NCBI RefSeq assembly: GCF_900112225.1
Contig: NZ_FOLD01000015.1
Span: forward strand, 58,223-122,222
DNA from: Massilia yuzhufengensis
GTDB taxonomy: Bacteria; Pseudomonadota; Gammaproteobacteria; Burkholderiales; Burkholderiaceae_D
Direction of reading: 5' to 3'
Length of the DNA: 64,000 nt
Part shown: one piece after another, positions 17,482 through 29,058 of the stretch
How the letters are laid out: each line of letters starts with the position of its first letter
Position numbering within the stretch: position 1 is the first letter of the stretch
Notes under the pieces: model-generated
Told to the model about the DNA's origin: nothing
What the model saw: the letters and a program-made list of their open reading frames with translations, nothing else
Database searches by the model: none
Position numbers and translations under genes: made by a program

Positions 17482-18498
17482 ATGCCACCTGCGCGCCTGC
17501 TGTCCCGCCTTGTCCTGCTGTGCGCCGCCGGCGCCATTTCCGTTCCCGCCGCCGCCGCCCTCAAGCCCGAACAGCTGGCCATCGTCGTCAACGACGCCGA
17601 CCCGTCCAGCGTGGCGGTCGCTGCCTATTACCGCAGCCGGCGCGGCATCCCCGCCGCCAACGTGGTGCACGTCAACATCCCCGGCAAGCCGCGCCGAATC
17701 GGCGCCGCCCGCTTCCGCCTGCTCAAGGAAGAGATCGACAGCCAGCTCGGCCCCGGCGTGCAGGCGGTGCTGATGGTCTGGACCGCGCCGTACGCGGTGG
17801 ACTGCAACGCCATCACCGGCGCCTACACCCTCGGCTATGACGGCAGCCTGTGCAGCAAGACCTGCGCCGCCGGCCAGCCCAGCCCGTATTTCAACAGCCG
17901 CTCGGCGCGCCCGTTCACCGACCACGGCCTGCGCCTGTCGATGCTGCTGCCGACCGAGTCGGTGCAGGGTGCGAAAGACCTGGTCGACCGCGGCATCGCC
18001 GCCGGCTTTCGCACCGTGCCGGCGGGCGCCTACTACCTGGCCACCTCGGACAGCGCGCGCAATACCCGCGCCGGCTTCTTCCCGCGGCCGGGCCGGGTGC
18101 CGGAGCGGCGCCTGACGGTGACGGTGCTGCGGGCCGACGTGCTGGACGGCGCGCGCGACGTGCTGGTCTACCAGACCGGCATGGCCCAGGTGGCCGGGCT
18201 CGATACCCTGCGCTTCGTTCCCGGGGCGCTGGCCGACCACCTGACCTCGCTCGGCGGCGACCTGCTCGGCAACAGCCAGATGAGCAGCCTGCGCTGGCTG
18301 GAGGCGGGCGCCACCGCCAGCTACGGCACCGTCAGCGAGCCCTGCAACCACTGGCAGAAATTCCCGAATCCGACAGTGTTGTTGCGCCACTACCTTGCGG
18401 GAAATAGCGTGATCGAAGCGTATTGGAAAAGTGTCGCGTGGCCGACACAAGGTCTTTTTATCGGCGAGCCGCTGGCGGCGCCATATCGCGGACGTTAG
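17482..18498 (+). CDS. TIGR03790-type exported protein of unknown function
   Basis: 338 residues from ATG 17482, chosen because it begins a good signal peptide (MPPARLLSRLVLLCAAG, cleavage after AAA near residue 26). The frame is open further upstream, inside the preceding gene. The core LAIVVNDADPSSVAVAAYYRSRRGIP, then VHVNIPGKP and a paired-cysteine region (CSKTCAAGQPSPYFNS), fits the TIGR03790 family. From general knowledge that family is found mainly in genomes that carry an exosortase. Its place next to a PEP-CTERM gene agrees. The C-terminal region with SYGTVSEPCNHWQKFPNP is also characteristic. Function is unknown. No membrane anchor is seen besides the signal peptide. Confidence 0.75.
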   Translation: MPPARLLSRLVLLCAAGAISVPAAAALKPEQLAIVVNDADPSSVAVAAYYRSRRGIPAANVVHVNIPGKPRRIGAARFRLLKEEIDSQLGPGVQAVLMVWTAPYAVDCNAITGAYTLGYDGSLCSKTCAAGQPSPYFNSRSARPFTDHGLRLSMLLPTESVQGAKDLVDRGIAAGFRTVPAGAYYLATSDSARNTRAGFFPRPGRVPERRLTVTVLRADVLDGARDVLVYQTGMAQVAGLDTLRFVPGALADHLTSLGGDLLGNSQMSSLRWLEAGATASYGTVSEPCNHWQKFPNPTVLLRHYLAGNSVIEAYWKSVAWPTQGLFIGEPLAAPYRGR

Positions 18499-18578
18499 CG
18501 GCAATTTGCCATGCATACTCAGCAGTAAGCAAGTTGTCTTGCTGTTCGTCAATAACTGGCAGGTTCCCTTGAATCTGT

Positions 18579-18612
18579 CTGTCATGAAATTGTCACTGGT
18601 TCAATTTACTAT
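18579..18612 (+). promoter_or_regulatory. Pho box and -10 element upstream of the extracellular nuclease gene
   Basis: CTGTCATGAAATTGTCAC at 18579-18596 is two 7-base Pho half-sites separated by four bases, one base off the CTGTCA-type consensus in the second half. A TACTAT -10-like hexamer follows ten bases later at 18607, the spacing used when PhoB replaces the -35 contact. Activation under phosphate starvation is inferred. Confidence 0.72.
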
Positions 18613-18682
18613 TCATTTTGCTAATGGTAAATTTCATTTTGCTAACGTCAACCACGTTCACCCAACCTGACCAGGACTCTTC

Positions 18683-21600
18683 ATGAATATGCATGTTGCA
18701 CCGATTTGCCCACCCGGGCGACTCACCGTGCTGGCCGCACTGCTCGCCGGCCTCGCCGCTCCCGCCTTGGCCGCACCCAGCCCGGTCGTCATCAGCCAGG
18801 TGTATGGCGCCGGCGGTAATACCGGCGCCAGCTGGAACCGCGATTTCATCGAATTGTTCAACCGTAGCACGGGGCCGGTGAGCCTGGCCGGATTGAGCGT
18901 GCAATACCAGGCGGCTGCCGCCACCAGCAACTGGGCCAACTTTACCGCGCTGCCAAACGTGACCCTGCAGCCAGGCCAGTATTTCCTGGTGGGTGCCCAA
19001 GGAGGCGCCAACGGCGCCGACATCGGGGCCGTGGATCATGCCACCACCTCGATCAATATGTCGGGCACGACCGGCAAGATTGCGCTGGCCGAGTCCACCA
19101 CGCTGCTGACCGTCGCCGACGGTGGCGGCAAGCTGCTCGACCTGGTCGGTTTCGGCACCGCCAGCCGTTTCGAGGGTACGGCGGCGGCACCGGCGCCGTC
19201 GACCACCAAATCCATCCAGCGCGGGATGCTCGGCTGTACCGACACCGATGAAAACAGCACCGATTTCGCCGCCGAAGCGGTCGTCGGCCCGCGCCGCAGC
19301 TCGTCCGCTTTCAATGTCTGCACGGGCGGCGGCGATCCGACCCCGCAGCCGAAGCCGATCGCGACCTCCTGCCCAGCCAGCGCCACCGGCCAGCAGGGCA
19401 CGGCCTTCAGCGCCAGCCTGAGCGCACGCGACCCCGACAGCATCGTCAACGCCGCCATCATCACCTCGGCCCCCGTGGCCGGCATTTCGCTGGCCAACTT
19501 CAGCGCCGCCGCGGCGGACGACGGTATCGCCAGCGTCAGCCTGGTGGCCGATGCCTCGGTCGCCACCGGCAACTACCCAGTGGCGGTGAAATTCACCAAT
19601 AACGAATCGCAGGAAGCCAGCTGCACCGTGACGCTGAGCGTGAGCGGCACCCTGACCATCCCCGAGATCCAGGGCAGCGCCGCCACCAGCCAGTACAAGA
19701 ACACGGTCCAGACCACGACCGGCGTGATCACCGCCAAACTCCCGGCCGGCGGCTTCTTCATCCAGGATGCCAGCGGCGACGGCAATCCGGACACCTCCGA
19801 CGCGCTGTTCGTGTTCGGCGCGAATACCACTGCGGCCGTGGGCGACCTGGTGCGCGTGAGCGGCACCGTCATCGAATACACGCCAACCGGCGCCACCCGC
19901 TCGTATACCGAGCTGAGCAACGTGACTGCGGTCACCCGCGTCGGCCCCGGCGGCACCGTGGCGCCGACCAACATCACGCTGCCGAACGCCGACCTGGCGC
20001 GCTTCGAGGGCATGCTGGTGCGCTTCGCGGGCGAGCTCACCGTCAACCAGAATGCCTACCTCGGCGAGCGCGGCGAACTGACGCTGTCCAATGGCCGTCG
20101 CGAACTGCCGACCAACCGCTACCTGCCCGGCTCGAGCGACGCGATTGCGCTGGAAGCGGCCAATGCGCGCAACGTGATCGTGCTCGACGACGGCATCTTC
20201 ACCACCCCGGCCCAGGTGCCTTACCTGTTCGCCGACGGTACGGTGCGCGCCGGCGACAGCGTCAGCGACCTGACCGGCGTGCTCGACTTCGGCGCGATCG
20301 GCGGCGGCGGCGCGGCCTTCAAGCTGCAGCCGACCGAAGCGCCGGTGTTCTCGCGTACCAACCCGCGTACCGATGGTCCGGTGCTCAAGGCCGGTAACCT
20401 GAAGGTCACCAACGCCAACGTGCTGAACTTCTTCACCACCTTCACCAACGGCGGCGACGCCTGGGGCGGGACCGGCAAGGGTTGCACCGTCGGCACCACC
20501 ACCCGCGCCAGCAACTGCCGCGGCGCCGACAACATGGCCGAGTTCGAGCGCCAGCGCGACAAGATCGTCGCCTCGCTCAAGGCGATCGATGCCGACATCG
20601 TGGGCCTGAACGAAATCCACAACAACGGCGACATCGCGGTCACCTACCTGGTCGACCAGCTCAACGCGGCGTATGGCAAGACCACCTATGCGGTCGTGCC
20701 CAAGCCGGCCGCCACCGGCACCGACGCGATCCGCGTGGCGATGATCTACAAGCCGGCGGCAGTCTCGCTGGTGGGCGGTGCGCTGTCCGATGGCGACGAG
20801 GTCAATAACCGCCCACCGATGGCCCAGACCTTCAAGGCCGCCAACGGCGCCAGGTTCTCGATGGTGGTCAACCACCTGAAATCGAAGGGCGGCTGCGGCG
20901 GCTCCGGCCCGGGCGACTCCGACAGCGGCGACGGCCAGGGTTGCTGGAACAAGACCCGCCTCGAGCAGGCCCAGCGCCTGGTCGGCTATTTCATCCCGCA
21001 AGTCGTGGCCGCTTCCGGCGACCCGGACGTGCTGGTGATGGGCGACCTGAACTCGTACGGCTTCGAGAACCCGATCACCTACCTGACCTCGAACGGCCTG
21101 GTCAACGAGATCGAACGCCATGTGCGCCCGAACGGCATGGCCTACTCGTACATCTTCGGCGGCCTCAGCGGCTATCTCGACCATGCGCTGGCCAGCACCT
21201 CGCTCGACCCGCAGGTGGCCGACGTGGCCGAGTGGCACAACAATGCCGACGAGCCGGAAGCGATCGACTACAACCTGAACGACAACGCCGTGGACCCGTA
21301 CATCAAGAACGCTTATCGCGCGTCGGACCATGACGCGGTGGTGGTCAGCCTGAACCTCACGCCGACGTTTGCCGACATCACCGGTTCGGTGAAGGTCGCA
21401 CGCAGCGGCTTCACGATGAGCCGCGCCACCGGCAAGTACAGCGGCACTGTGACCGTGACCAATACCAGCGGCCAGGCCCTGAACGGTCCGCTGCACTTCC
21501 GTCTCGACGGCCTCACTGCCGGCGTGACGCTGGACAACCGCAGCGGCATGCAGGGCGGCGCGCCCTACGTCACGTTGCCGAACGCCAGCCTGGCTGCGGG

Positions 21601-21688
21601 TGCGTCGATCACGTTCTCGACCGTATTTACCAACTCGGCGAAGCTCATCATCAACTACACCTCGGCCTTCGTGTCGGGCACCTTCTAA
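18683..21688 (+). CDS. Extracellular endonuclease, ExeM/NucH type with lamin-tail domain
   Basis: 1001 residues with a signal peptide (PALAAPS, cleavage near residue 32). Order of domains: lamin-tail domain (about 33-145, VISQVYGAGGNTGASWNRDFIELFN), a linker, an OB-like domain from about 325 (IPEIQGSAATSQ, GGFFIQDASGDGNPDTSD), then an exonuclease-endonuclease-phosphatase domain from about 570. The last has NEIHNNG (about 643), VVNHLKSKGG, GDLNSYGFENP (about 787) and SDHDAVVV (about 881), which hold the catalytic Glu, Asp, Asn and His. A C-terminal beta domain follows. No PEP-CTERM tail is present. It probably degrades extracellular DNA. The Pho box upstream suggests phosphate scavenging or biofilm remodelling. 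Confidence 0.88.
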   Translation: MNMHVAPICPPGRLTVLAALLAGLAAPALAAPSPVVISQVYGAGGNTGASWNRDFIELFNRSTGPVSLAGLSVQYQAAAATSNWANFTALPNVTLQPGQYFLVGAQGGANGADIGAVDHATTSINMSGTTGKIALAESTTLLTVADGGGKLLDLVGFGTASRFEGTAAAPAPSTTKSIQRGMLGCTDTDENSTDFAAEAVVGPRRSSSAFNVCTGGGDPTPQPKPIATSCPASATGQQGTAFSASLSARDPDSIVNAAIITSAPVAGISLANFSAAAADDGIASVSLVADASVATGNYPVAVKFTNNESQEASCTVTLSVSGTLTIPEIQGSAATSQYKNTVQTTTGVITAKLPAGGFFIQDASGDGNPDTSDALFVFGANTTAAVGDLVRVSGTVIEYTPTGATRSYTELSNVTAVTRVGPGGTVAPTNITLPNADLARFEGMLVRFAGELTVNQNAYLGERGELTLSNGRRELPTNRYLPGSSDAIALEAANARNVIVLDDGIFTTPAQVPYLFADGTVRAGDSVSDLTGVLDFGAIGGGGAAFKLQPTEAPVFSRTNPRTDGPVLKAGNLKVTNANVLNFFTTFTNGGDAWGGTGKGCTVGTTTRASNCRGADNMAEFERQRDKIVASLKAIDADIVGLNEIHNNGDIAVTYLVDQLNAAYGKTTYAVVPKPAATGTDAIRVAMIYKPAAVSLVGGALSDGDEVNNRPPMAQTFKAANGARFSMVVNHLKSKGGCGGSGPGDSDSGDGQGCWNKTRLEQAQRLVGYFIPQVVAASGDPDVLVMGDLNSYGFENPITYLTSNGLVNEIERHVRPNGMAYSYIFGGLSGYLDHALASTSLDPQVADVAEWHNNADEPEAIDYNLNDNAVDPYIKNAYRASDHDAVVVSLNLTPTFADITGSVKVARSGFTMSRATGKYSGTVTVTNTSGQALNGPLHFRLDGLTAGVTLDNRSGMQGGAPYVTLPNASLAAGASITFSTVFTNSAKLIINYTSAFVSGTF

Positions 21689-21703
21689 ACTAGGGATCAA
21701 CCA

Positions 21704-22279
21704 ATGTTCAACATGAAATCCGTCTTCCTGCGCGCGCTGCTGGCGCTGTCGCTGGCGATCGGCGTTGCGCCGGCCTTCGCCGGGCCCACCTACAAGGTGT
21801 CGTTCGATACCTCGACCTACAGCGGTCCCGGTTTCCTCGACCTGCAGTTCCTGTCCGGCGGTTTCGCCGGCCTGTCCTTCGCCAATGTCAGCAACCTGAG
21901 CGGTGACTTCGGTACTGCTGTCCTCGACAATGCCACGGGCGACCTCGCCAGTGGTTTCCGGATCGCCAACGACAGCGGCTTCAACGCCGTCTACCTGCAA
22001 CTGCAGCTCGGCGGCATGTTCAGCTTTGACGTCAGCTTCGACGGCGCCGACCTGAGCGACGGCATCACCTTCAGCGCCTCGCTGCTCGATGAAAACGAGA
22101 TCAACCTGTTTGGCGACCTACCGCTGGTCATCATCGACCTTTCCCCGGGCGTGCCACCCGTGCTCGGCCCGTCACCGGGAGCCGAGGTGGCGGTGGTGCC
22201 GGAGCCTTCCGACGCGCTGCTGATGCTGACCGGCCTGGCCTTGCTCGGCTTCACGCTGCGCCGCCGTTCGCTGCGCTGA
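21704..22279 (+). CDS. PEP-CTERM sorting domain protein
   Basis: 191 residues. The signal peptide ends at AFA-G near residue 27. An ATG at 21713 is an alternative start that still keeps it. The mature part is a small beta-rich domain with FLDLQFLSGG, NVSNLSGDFG and FSFDVSFDGADLSDGITFSASLLD, a pattern seen in a group of PEP-CTERM proteins of Massilia-like bacteria. The tail has VPEPSD, a hydrophobic helix and RRRSLR. It begins only 15 bases after the nuclease stop, so it is probably co-transcribed and may share the Pho-box promoter. A bidirectional terminator follows. Confidence 0.88.
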   Translation: MFNMKSVFLRALLALSLAIGVAPAFAGPTYKVSFDTSTYSGPGFLDLQFLSGGFAGLSFANVSNLSGDFGTAVLDNATGDLASGFRIANDSGFNAVYLQLQLGGMFSFDVSFDGADLSDGITFSASLLDENEINLFGDLPLVIIDLSPGVPPVLGPSPGAEVAVVPEPSDALLMLTGLALLGFTLRRRSLR

Positions 22280-22308
22280 GCGACGATAGGCGGCCCCGGG
22301 CCGCCATC

Positions 22309-22350
22309 AAAAAAACACACTATGCCGCAGGCGGCTGGTGTGTTTTTTTT
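22309..22350 (+). terminator. Bidirectional intrinsic terminator between convergent genes
   Basis: AAAAAAACACAC (22309-22320) pairs with GTGTGTTTTTTT (22338 onward). A small GC hairpin is nested in the loop. T runs follow the stem on both strands, so it can stop the rightward nuclease/PEP-CTERM transcript and the leftward lipoprotein transcript. A second GC-rich palindrome sits just before it at 22290-22305. Confidence 0.85.
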
Positions 22351-22386
22351 ATGGGACAGGCAGTGCGCCGGAAACGGCGCCAGGAG

Positions 22387-22710
22387 TCAGCTCTGCTCGG
22401 TAGTGGCCGCGCGGCGCATGGCGTCGACCCGGAAGGCTTCGGCATTGCCGTCGATGATGCGCAGGCCGGCGCAGCCGTCGGCGGCGCAGTCCGGTGCAGG
22501 GTTATTCCGGCCGGGTGCGGCGGCAAACGCCGGGCTAGTGGCCAGGCTGGCGGCGCTGCTATTGGTGCCGGCAGCCGCTACCGCCACGCTGACGTGTACC
22601 GTCAATTCGAGACGCATCGGGCCCTGGACGTCCTGCGAGCCTGCGCCGCAGGCGGCCAGGAGGGCGGAAATAGTGATGATGGTGATGGTGTGAAGGCTGG
22701 AGAAGTTCAT
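22387..22710 (-). CDS. Small predicted lipoprotein
   Basis: 107 residues. The N-terminus has a hydrophobic segment ending in a lipobox, LLAAC, with Cys21 as the likely lipidation site. Without charged residues at the start, inner versus outer membrane sorting cannot be read. The mature part is Ala/Thr-rich and low complexity, with a CAADGCAG cysteine pair near residue 75-80. No family was recognised. The gene is divergent from the lipoprotein gene at 22908 and shares a 197-base promoter region. It ends at the bidirectional terminator. Codon use matches the neighbours and the lipobox supports a real gene. Confidence 0.65.
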   Translation of the reverse strand: MNFSSLHTITIITISALLAACGAGSQDVQGPMRLELTVHVSVAVAAAGTNSSAASLATSPAFAAAPGRNNPAPDCAADGCAGLRIIDGNAEAFRVDAMRRAATTEQS

Positions 22711-22907
22711 GGTCGGTGTAAAGGAAACTCGTCAGTAACGATTTATATTGTAGTAGGTAAATCTTTCCACTGATCAAGTTATCGATTCCGAGAGTCGATT
22801 GTTGCAGCACGCTGTCGCTGTTCCGTATGCTTTTACCTCCGGTAAAGTTTTCGATTGCATAACGTGATTCGCTTGACCACGTTCGGGCAAGAAGGGAAGA
22901 TAACGCT

Positions 22908-23336
22908 ATGCAAAAATTCCTCCTTGTCTTCTTGCTCACCTGTGCCGGCTGTACTACCGAGGCCCGGGATCCGGCGCGCGCAACCGCGCCGCAAACGCCT
23001 GCCGCGACGGCGCCGGCCGTGTCGGCCAGCTCAGCGGACAGCCTGGCGCGCTTGCGTGCCATGGTGGCGGACACCACGTGCACCCTCCCGGAGCACTGCC
23101 AGACGGTCCCGGTCGGCGCCGTCGCTTGCGGCGGCCCGCAGGCTTACCTGCCGTTTTCGACCTTGCGTGTCAACGCAGGTGAAGTGCTGGCACAGGGCGA
23201 GCGCCACAAGGCCGCACGCCAGGCCGAGATCAAGGCAGGCGGCCTGATGTCCAGCTGCCGCTACCTGCCGGACCCGGGCGCTGTCTGCACCAGCGGTGCC
23301 TGCCAGCTCGGCGGTTCATCCGCTGCAGCGCAGTGA
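22908..23336 (+). CDS. Six-cysteine lipoprotein, paralogue of next gene
   Basis: 142 residues. A short signal peptide ends in TCAGC with Cys15 as probable lipidated residue. The mature domain has six cysteines (DTTC, EHC, ACGGP, SSC, AVC, GAC) and the motif CGGP-x2-YL-x2-S. The next protein shows the same spacing pattern, so the two are tandem duplicates that have diverged. The even number of cysteines in an exported domain suggests three disulfides. Function unknown. It heads a three-gene rightward run (spacings 15 and 11 bases) with the paralogue and a 2OG oxygenase. The upstream gap contains a TTTACC-N3-GGTAAA palindrome at 22831-22845 that could be an operator. Confidence 0.78.
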   Translation: MQKFLLVFLLTCAGCTTEARDPARATAPQTPAATAPAVSASSADSLARLRAMVADTTCTLPEHCQTVPVGAVACGGPQAYLPFSTLRVNAGEVLAQGERHKAARQAEIKAGGLMSSCRYLPDPGAVCTSGACQLGGSSAAAQ

Positions 23337-23351
23337 CCTGGAGCACAAGAC

Positions 23352-23777
23352 ATGACGATTAAACCGTTTCTCTGCCCCGGCCTGCTGGCGAGCCTCGCGG
23401 TGCTGGTCATGGCCAGCGCCTGCGCCCGTAACCCGCCGGCGCAGGCCCCTTCCTCCAGCGCTTCGCTGATGGATAAAATCCGCGCCGAGGTCGGCGATGC
23501 CGCCTGCGAAGGGCCGCAGGACTGCCGCAGCATTGCGATCGGCGCAAAGCCGTGCGGCGGGCCGGACGGCTACCTCGCCTGGTCTGCCAGGCGCAGCGAC
23601 GCAGTGCGCCTGCGTGCGCTGGTGGACCAGTACGCGGCCGCGCGCAAGGACGAAAACCAGCGCGCGGGCGCCAATTCCACCTGTGTGTTCGAAACCAATC
23701 CCGGCGTGACCTGCCTGCAGGCCCGCTGCACCCTGCGCGCGCGCGGGCAGGGCAGCGTGCCGGACAACGACGCCTGA
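23352..23777 (+). CDS. Six-cysteine lipoprotein, tandem paralogue
   Basis: 141 residues with a lipoprotein-type signal peptide (hydrophobic SLAVLVMASAC, Cys24). The mature domain repeats the pattern of the upstream protein: AAC, DC, CGGPDGYLAWS, STC, VTC and RC, six cysteines in the same order. Between the third and fourth lies a helical, charged stretch (VDQYAAARKDENQRAG). No known family was recognised. The 15-base gap to the gene before and the 11-base gap to the oxygenase after indicate one operon. A role in binding or scavenging at the envelope is possible but not shown. Confidence 0.78.
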   Translation: MTIKPFLCPGLLASLAVLVMASACARNPPAQAPSSSASLMDKIRAEVGDAACEGPQDCRSIAIGAKPCGGPDGYLAWSARRSDAVRLRALVDQYAAARKDENQRAGANSTCVFETNPGVTCLQARCTLRARGQGSVPDNDA

Positions 23778-23788
23778 GCACGATCCCC

Positions 23789-24487
23789 ATGCCAGCCGAT
23801 TTCATCGAGATGTACGACGGCGCGCTCGACCGCGCCACCTGCCAGGGCTGGATCCAGCGCTTCGACGCGAGCGGCCAGGCGCAGCGGGGCCAGACCGGCA
23901 GCGGCGTCGATGTAACGATGAAGGACAGCTGGGATATCCAGCTCGACCGCACGCCTGGCTGGAACGATGTCAGCCTGGGCCTGAACGGGGCTGTCCTTGC
24001 CTTCTTCAAGCAATACCTGCGGCGCTATGCCCATGTCGCGCTGGCGCCTCTGCAATTGAAAATGCAGGATCCGGCCAGCGGCCAGCTGGTCCTGCTCGAC
24101 GCTGGCGGCGTGGCCCGGCTGCCGGACGAACTCCTGACCGGCCTGGTCGCCAAGGTGTTCCGCTTCGGCAGCATCAACATCCAGAAGTATGTGGCCAACC
24201 AGGGTGGCTATCCGTACTGGCACTGTGAGCAATATCCGAAGCTGGACCAGGGCGAGGCCCTGCATCGCGCGCTGCTGTGGACCATCTACCTGAACGACGG
24301 CTTCGACGGTGGAGAAACCGAGTTCCTCTACCAGGAACGCAAGGTCAGGCCGCGCACCGGCAGCCTGCTGATCGCCCCGGCCGGCTTCACCCATACCCAT
24401 CGCGGCAACCGTCCCACGGGCGGCGACAAGTACATCGCCACCAGCTGGATCCTGTACCAGCGCGCCGAAACCCTGTTCGGCGGCTGA
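23789..24487 (+). CDS. 2-oxoglutarate/Fe(II) oxygenase, prolyl 4-hydroxylase-like
   Basis: 232 residues from ATG 23789. The longer open frame upstream overlaps the lipoprotein gene and is not family-like. The double-stranded beta-helix core shows YWHCEQYPK, with His-x-Glu as probable Fe ligands, then TIYLNDGFDGGETEFLY, PRTGSLLIAP and FTHTHRGNRP with the second His. DKYIATSW after it fits the 2-oxoglutarate-binding region. Such enzymes hydroxylate proline or other residues in proteins. No signal peptide, so cytoplasmic. The operon partners are two exported six-cysteine lipoproteins, so a modification of envelope proteins is conceivable but unproven. Confidence 0.82.
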   Translation: MPADFIEMYDGALDRATCQGWIQRFDASGQAQRGQTGSGVDVTMKDSWDIQLDRTPGWNDVSLGLNGAVLAFFKQYLRRYAHVALAPLQLKMQDPASGQLVLLDAGGVARLPDELLTGLVAKVFRFGSINIQKYVANQGGYPYWHCEQYPKLDQGEALHRALLWTIYLNDGFDGGETEFLYQERKVRPRTGSLLIAPAGFTHTHRGNRPTGGDKYIATSWILYQRAETLFGG

Positions 24488-24521
24488 GCCGCCCGCCTTC
24501 CACCCCCCCATCAATGAAAAT

Positions 24522-24551
24522 GGGCCGCGTCACCTTGCGGTGACGCGGCCC
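24522..24551 (-). terminator. Intrinsic terminator of the leftward subtilase operon
   Basis: A perfect 13-bp stem (24522-24534 with 24539-24551) around TTGC. On the minus strand it is followed by ATTTTC, so it mainly serves the leftward gene ending at 24592. It also lies 34 bases after the rightward oxygenase stop. Confidence 0.8.
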
Positions 24552-24591
24552 GCGTCAGGCGCCGTTTCCGGCACCTTCATGCAGCCAGGCG

Positions 24592-27825
<3,234 letters not shown>

Positions 27826-27861
27826 TGTTGAGATCCCGGCAATAGCGTATTGGATGGTGAA

Positions 27862-28533
27862 TCAGACCGACTTGCGGCGGCGGGCGCCCAGCATGCCCAT
27901 CAGGCTCAGGGAAACGAGCGCCACGGTGCCCGGTTCCGGAACGAAGGCCAGGTTGTCGACCGCGAATTGGGCCTGGTTGCCGGCCGGGTTCACGCAGTCG
28001 CCAAGGCCGTCGTACAGGCAGGCGCTGAAGGTGACTTCACTGAAGGCGCCCTGGCTGAACGTGTTGCCGAAATTCCAGCGCGTAAAGGTGTAGTCGCCGC
28101 CGGCGTTCTGCAGGGAGAAGTCGCGCGAAGCTGTGGTGCCGTCATTGGTCATCAACATTAACTTGCCGACAGAGAAGTTCAGCACCATGTCGATAGGCAA
28201 CACGAACCCGAAATCGATGCTCGACAGGCCGAAGGTGTTGCCGCTTAACAAACTGAAGCTGAAGCCGCCATCGTTCAGCGCGGTATAGTAGTTGGTGCTG
28301 TTGCCGGCAGGGCAAACTGCCAGATCGCAGCTCGATGGGTCCCGGCCGTTGATCAGGGCGCCGTCGAAGCCGCCCTGTCCGCGCACCGTGATTTGCTGGT
28401 CATCATTGACGAGTTGCTCGCCATTGGTATAGATGCCTGGCAAAAACGTTTCAAATGTCACCACACCAGCCGAAGCAGAAGCACACGCCGAGGCAATCGC
28501 TGCCATGACCGCCAATTTCACAAACTTCTTCAT
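27862..28533 (-). CDS. PEP-CTERM sorting domain protein
   Basis: 223 residues. A signal peptide ends at ASA-G near residue 22. The mature beta-rich domain has TFETFLPGIYTNGEQLV and GFDGALINGRDPSSC, a Cys pair (CDLAVC), and NFSVGKLMLMTNDG, without a catalytic motif. The tail has VPEPGT, a hydrophobic helix and ARRRKSV. It is the first gene of a leftward operon with the subtilase gene 36 bases downstream. The upstream region (28534-29058) is markedly AT-rich. The protein may be a surface partner or substrate of the co-transcribed protease, but this is inference from position only. Confidence 0.9.
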   Translation of the reverse strand: MKKFVKLAVMAAIASACASASAGVVTFETFLPGIYTNGEQLVNDDQQITVRGQGGFDGALINGRDPSSCDLAVCPAGNSTNYYTALNDGGFSFSLLSGNTFGLSSIDFGFVLPIDMVLNFSVGKLMLMTNDGTTASRDFSLQNAGGDYTFTRWNFGNTFSQGAFSEVTFSACLYDGLGDCVNPAGNQAQFAVDNLAFVPEPGTVALVSLSLMGMLGARRRKSV

Positions 28534-29058
28534 CCCATGCTCCCTTGTTATTGTACGAATGCCTGAGGTCCCGACCCGTGCTGCAAGCGACGGGGCGTGG
28601 CCGCTCTGAGTTTTTTCCGCTACCTAATTATTTCCTAGGTTGTCATGGAATATATCAAAGGAAATAATTTTCTTGTAAAAATTTTCATTTAAGAAAATCT
28701 TGAATTTGAATGAAAAATCTGAATAATATTTGTTTTTCACTAAGAAATATCGAGATCGGGTAGCGCCCGCCGCTGCAGCAATTTCGCGACAGTTGACCTG
28801 CAAGCATGATCGAGGATCACTTTTTACAGAGGGCAATATTTGTATATTTCCTTGTGCCAATTGTCTGCACAAATAGGTCTCGGCGGTAATTGCTTGGAAG
28901 CCAATAACTTACGTTGTGATATCAAGCAAGAAAAATTTGTCGCCTGGACTTTCGCTGTGGTAGCCTTTCACCAAATTTTGTTGCTTGCAACTGTGTCGGG
29001 CTGGCTCAAGCGCGCGCCTGGAATACGATTAACATGAGCACCCGAAGGAGCATGGCGA
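28534..29058 (-). other. 525-bp divergent intergenic region with an AT-rich tract
   Basis: Holds the promoter regions of the leftward PEP-CTERM/subtilase operon and the rightward secretion operon. Bases 28620-28760 are extremely AT-rich against the GC-rich background, with runs such as AAATAATTTTC and TTGAATTTGAATG. No convincing gene, -24/-12 site or repeat was found. On the plus strand TACGAT at 29024 could be a -10 for gspG. AAGGAG at 29045 precedes its start. Confidence 0.6.

Noticed and set aside
18593..22000. Very long leftward open frame of over 1100 codons opposite the nuclease gene
   Set aside because: It mirrors the codon positions of the nuclease gene, has Val/Gly/His/Arg-rich composition and no domain. 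Such antisense frames are usual in GC-rich DNA. The same applies to those at 4074-5417, 25753-27831 and 46532-48835.
28624..28872. Short leftward open frame in the AT-rich gap, and a rightward one at 28840-29037
   Set aside because: No ribosome binding site, no recognisable product, composition follows the local AT bias.
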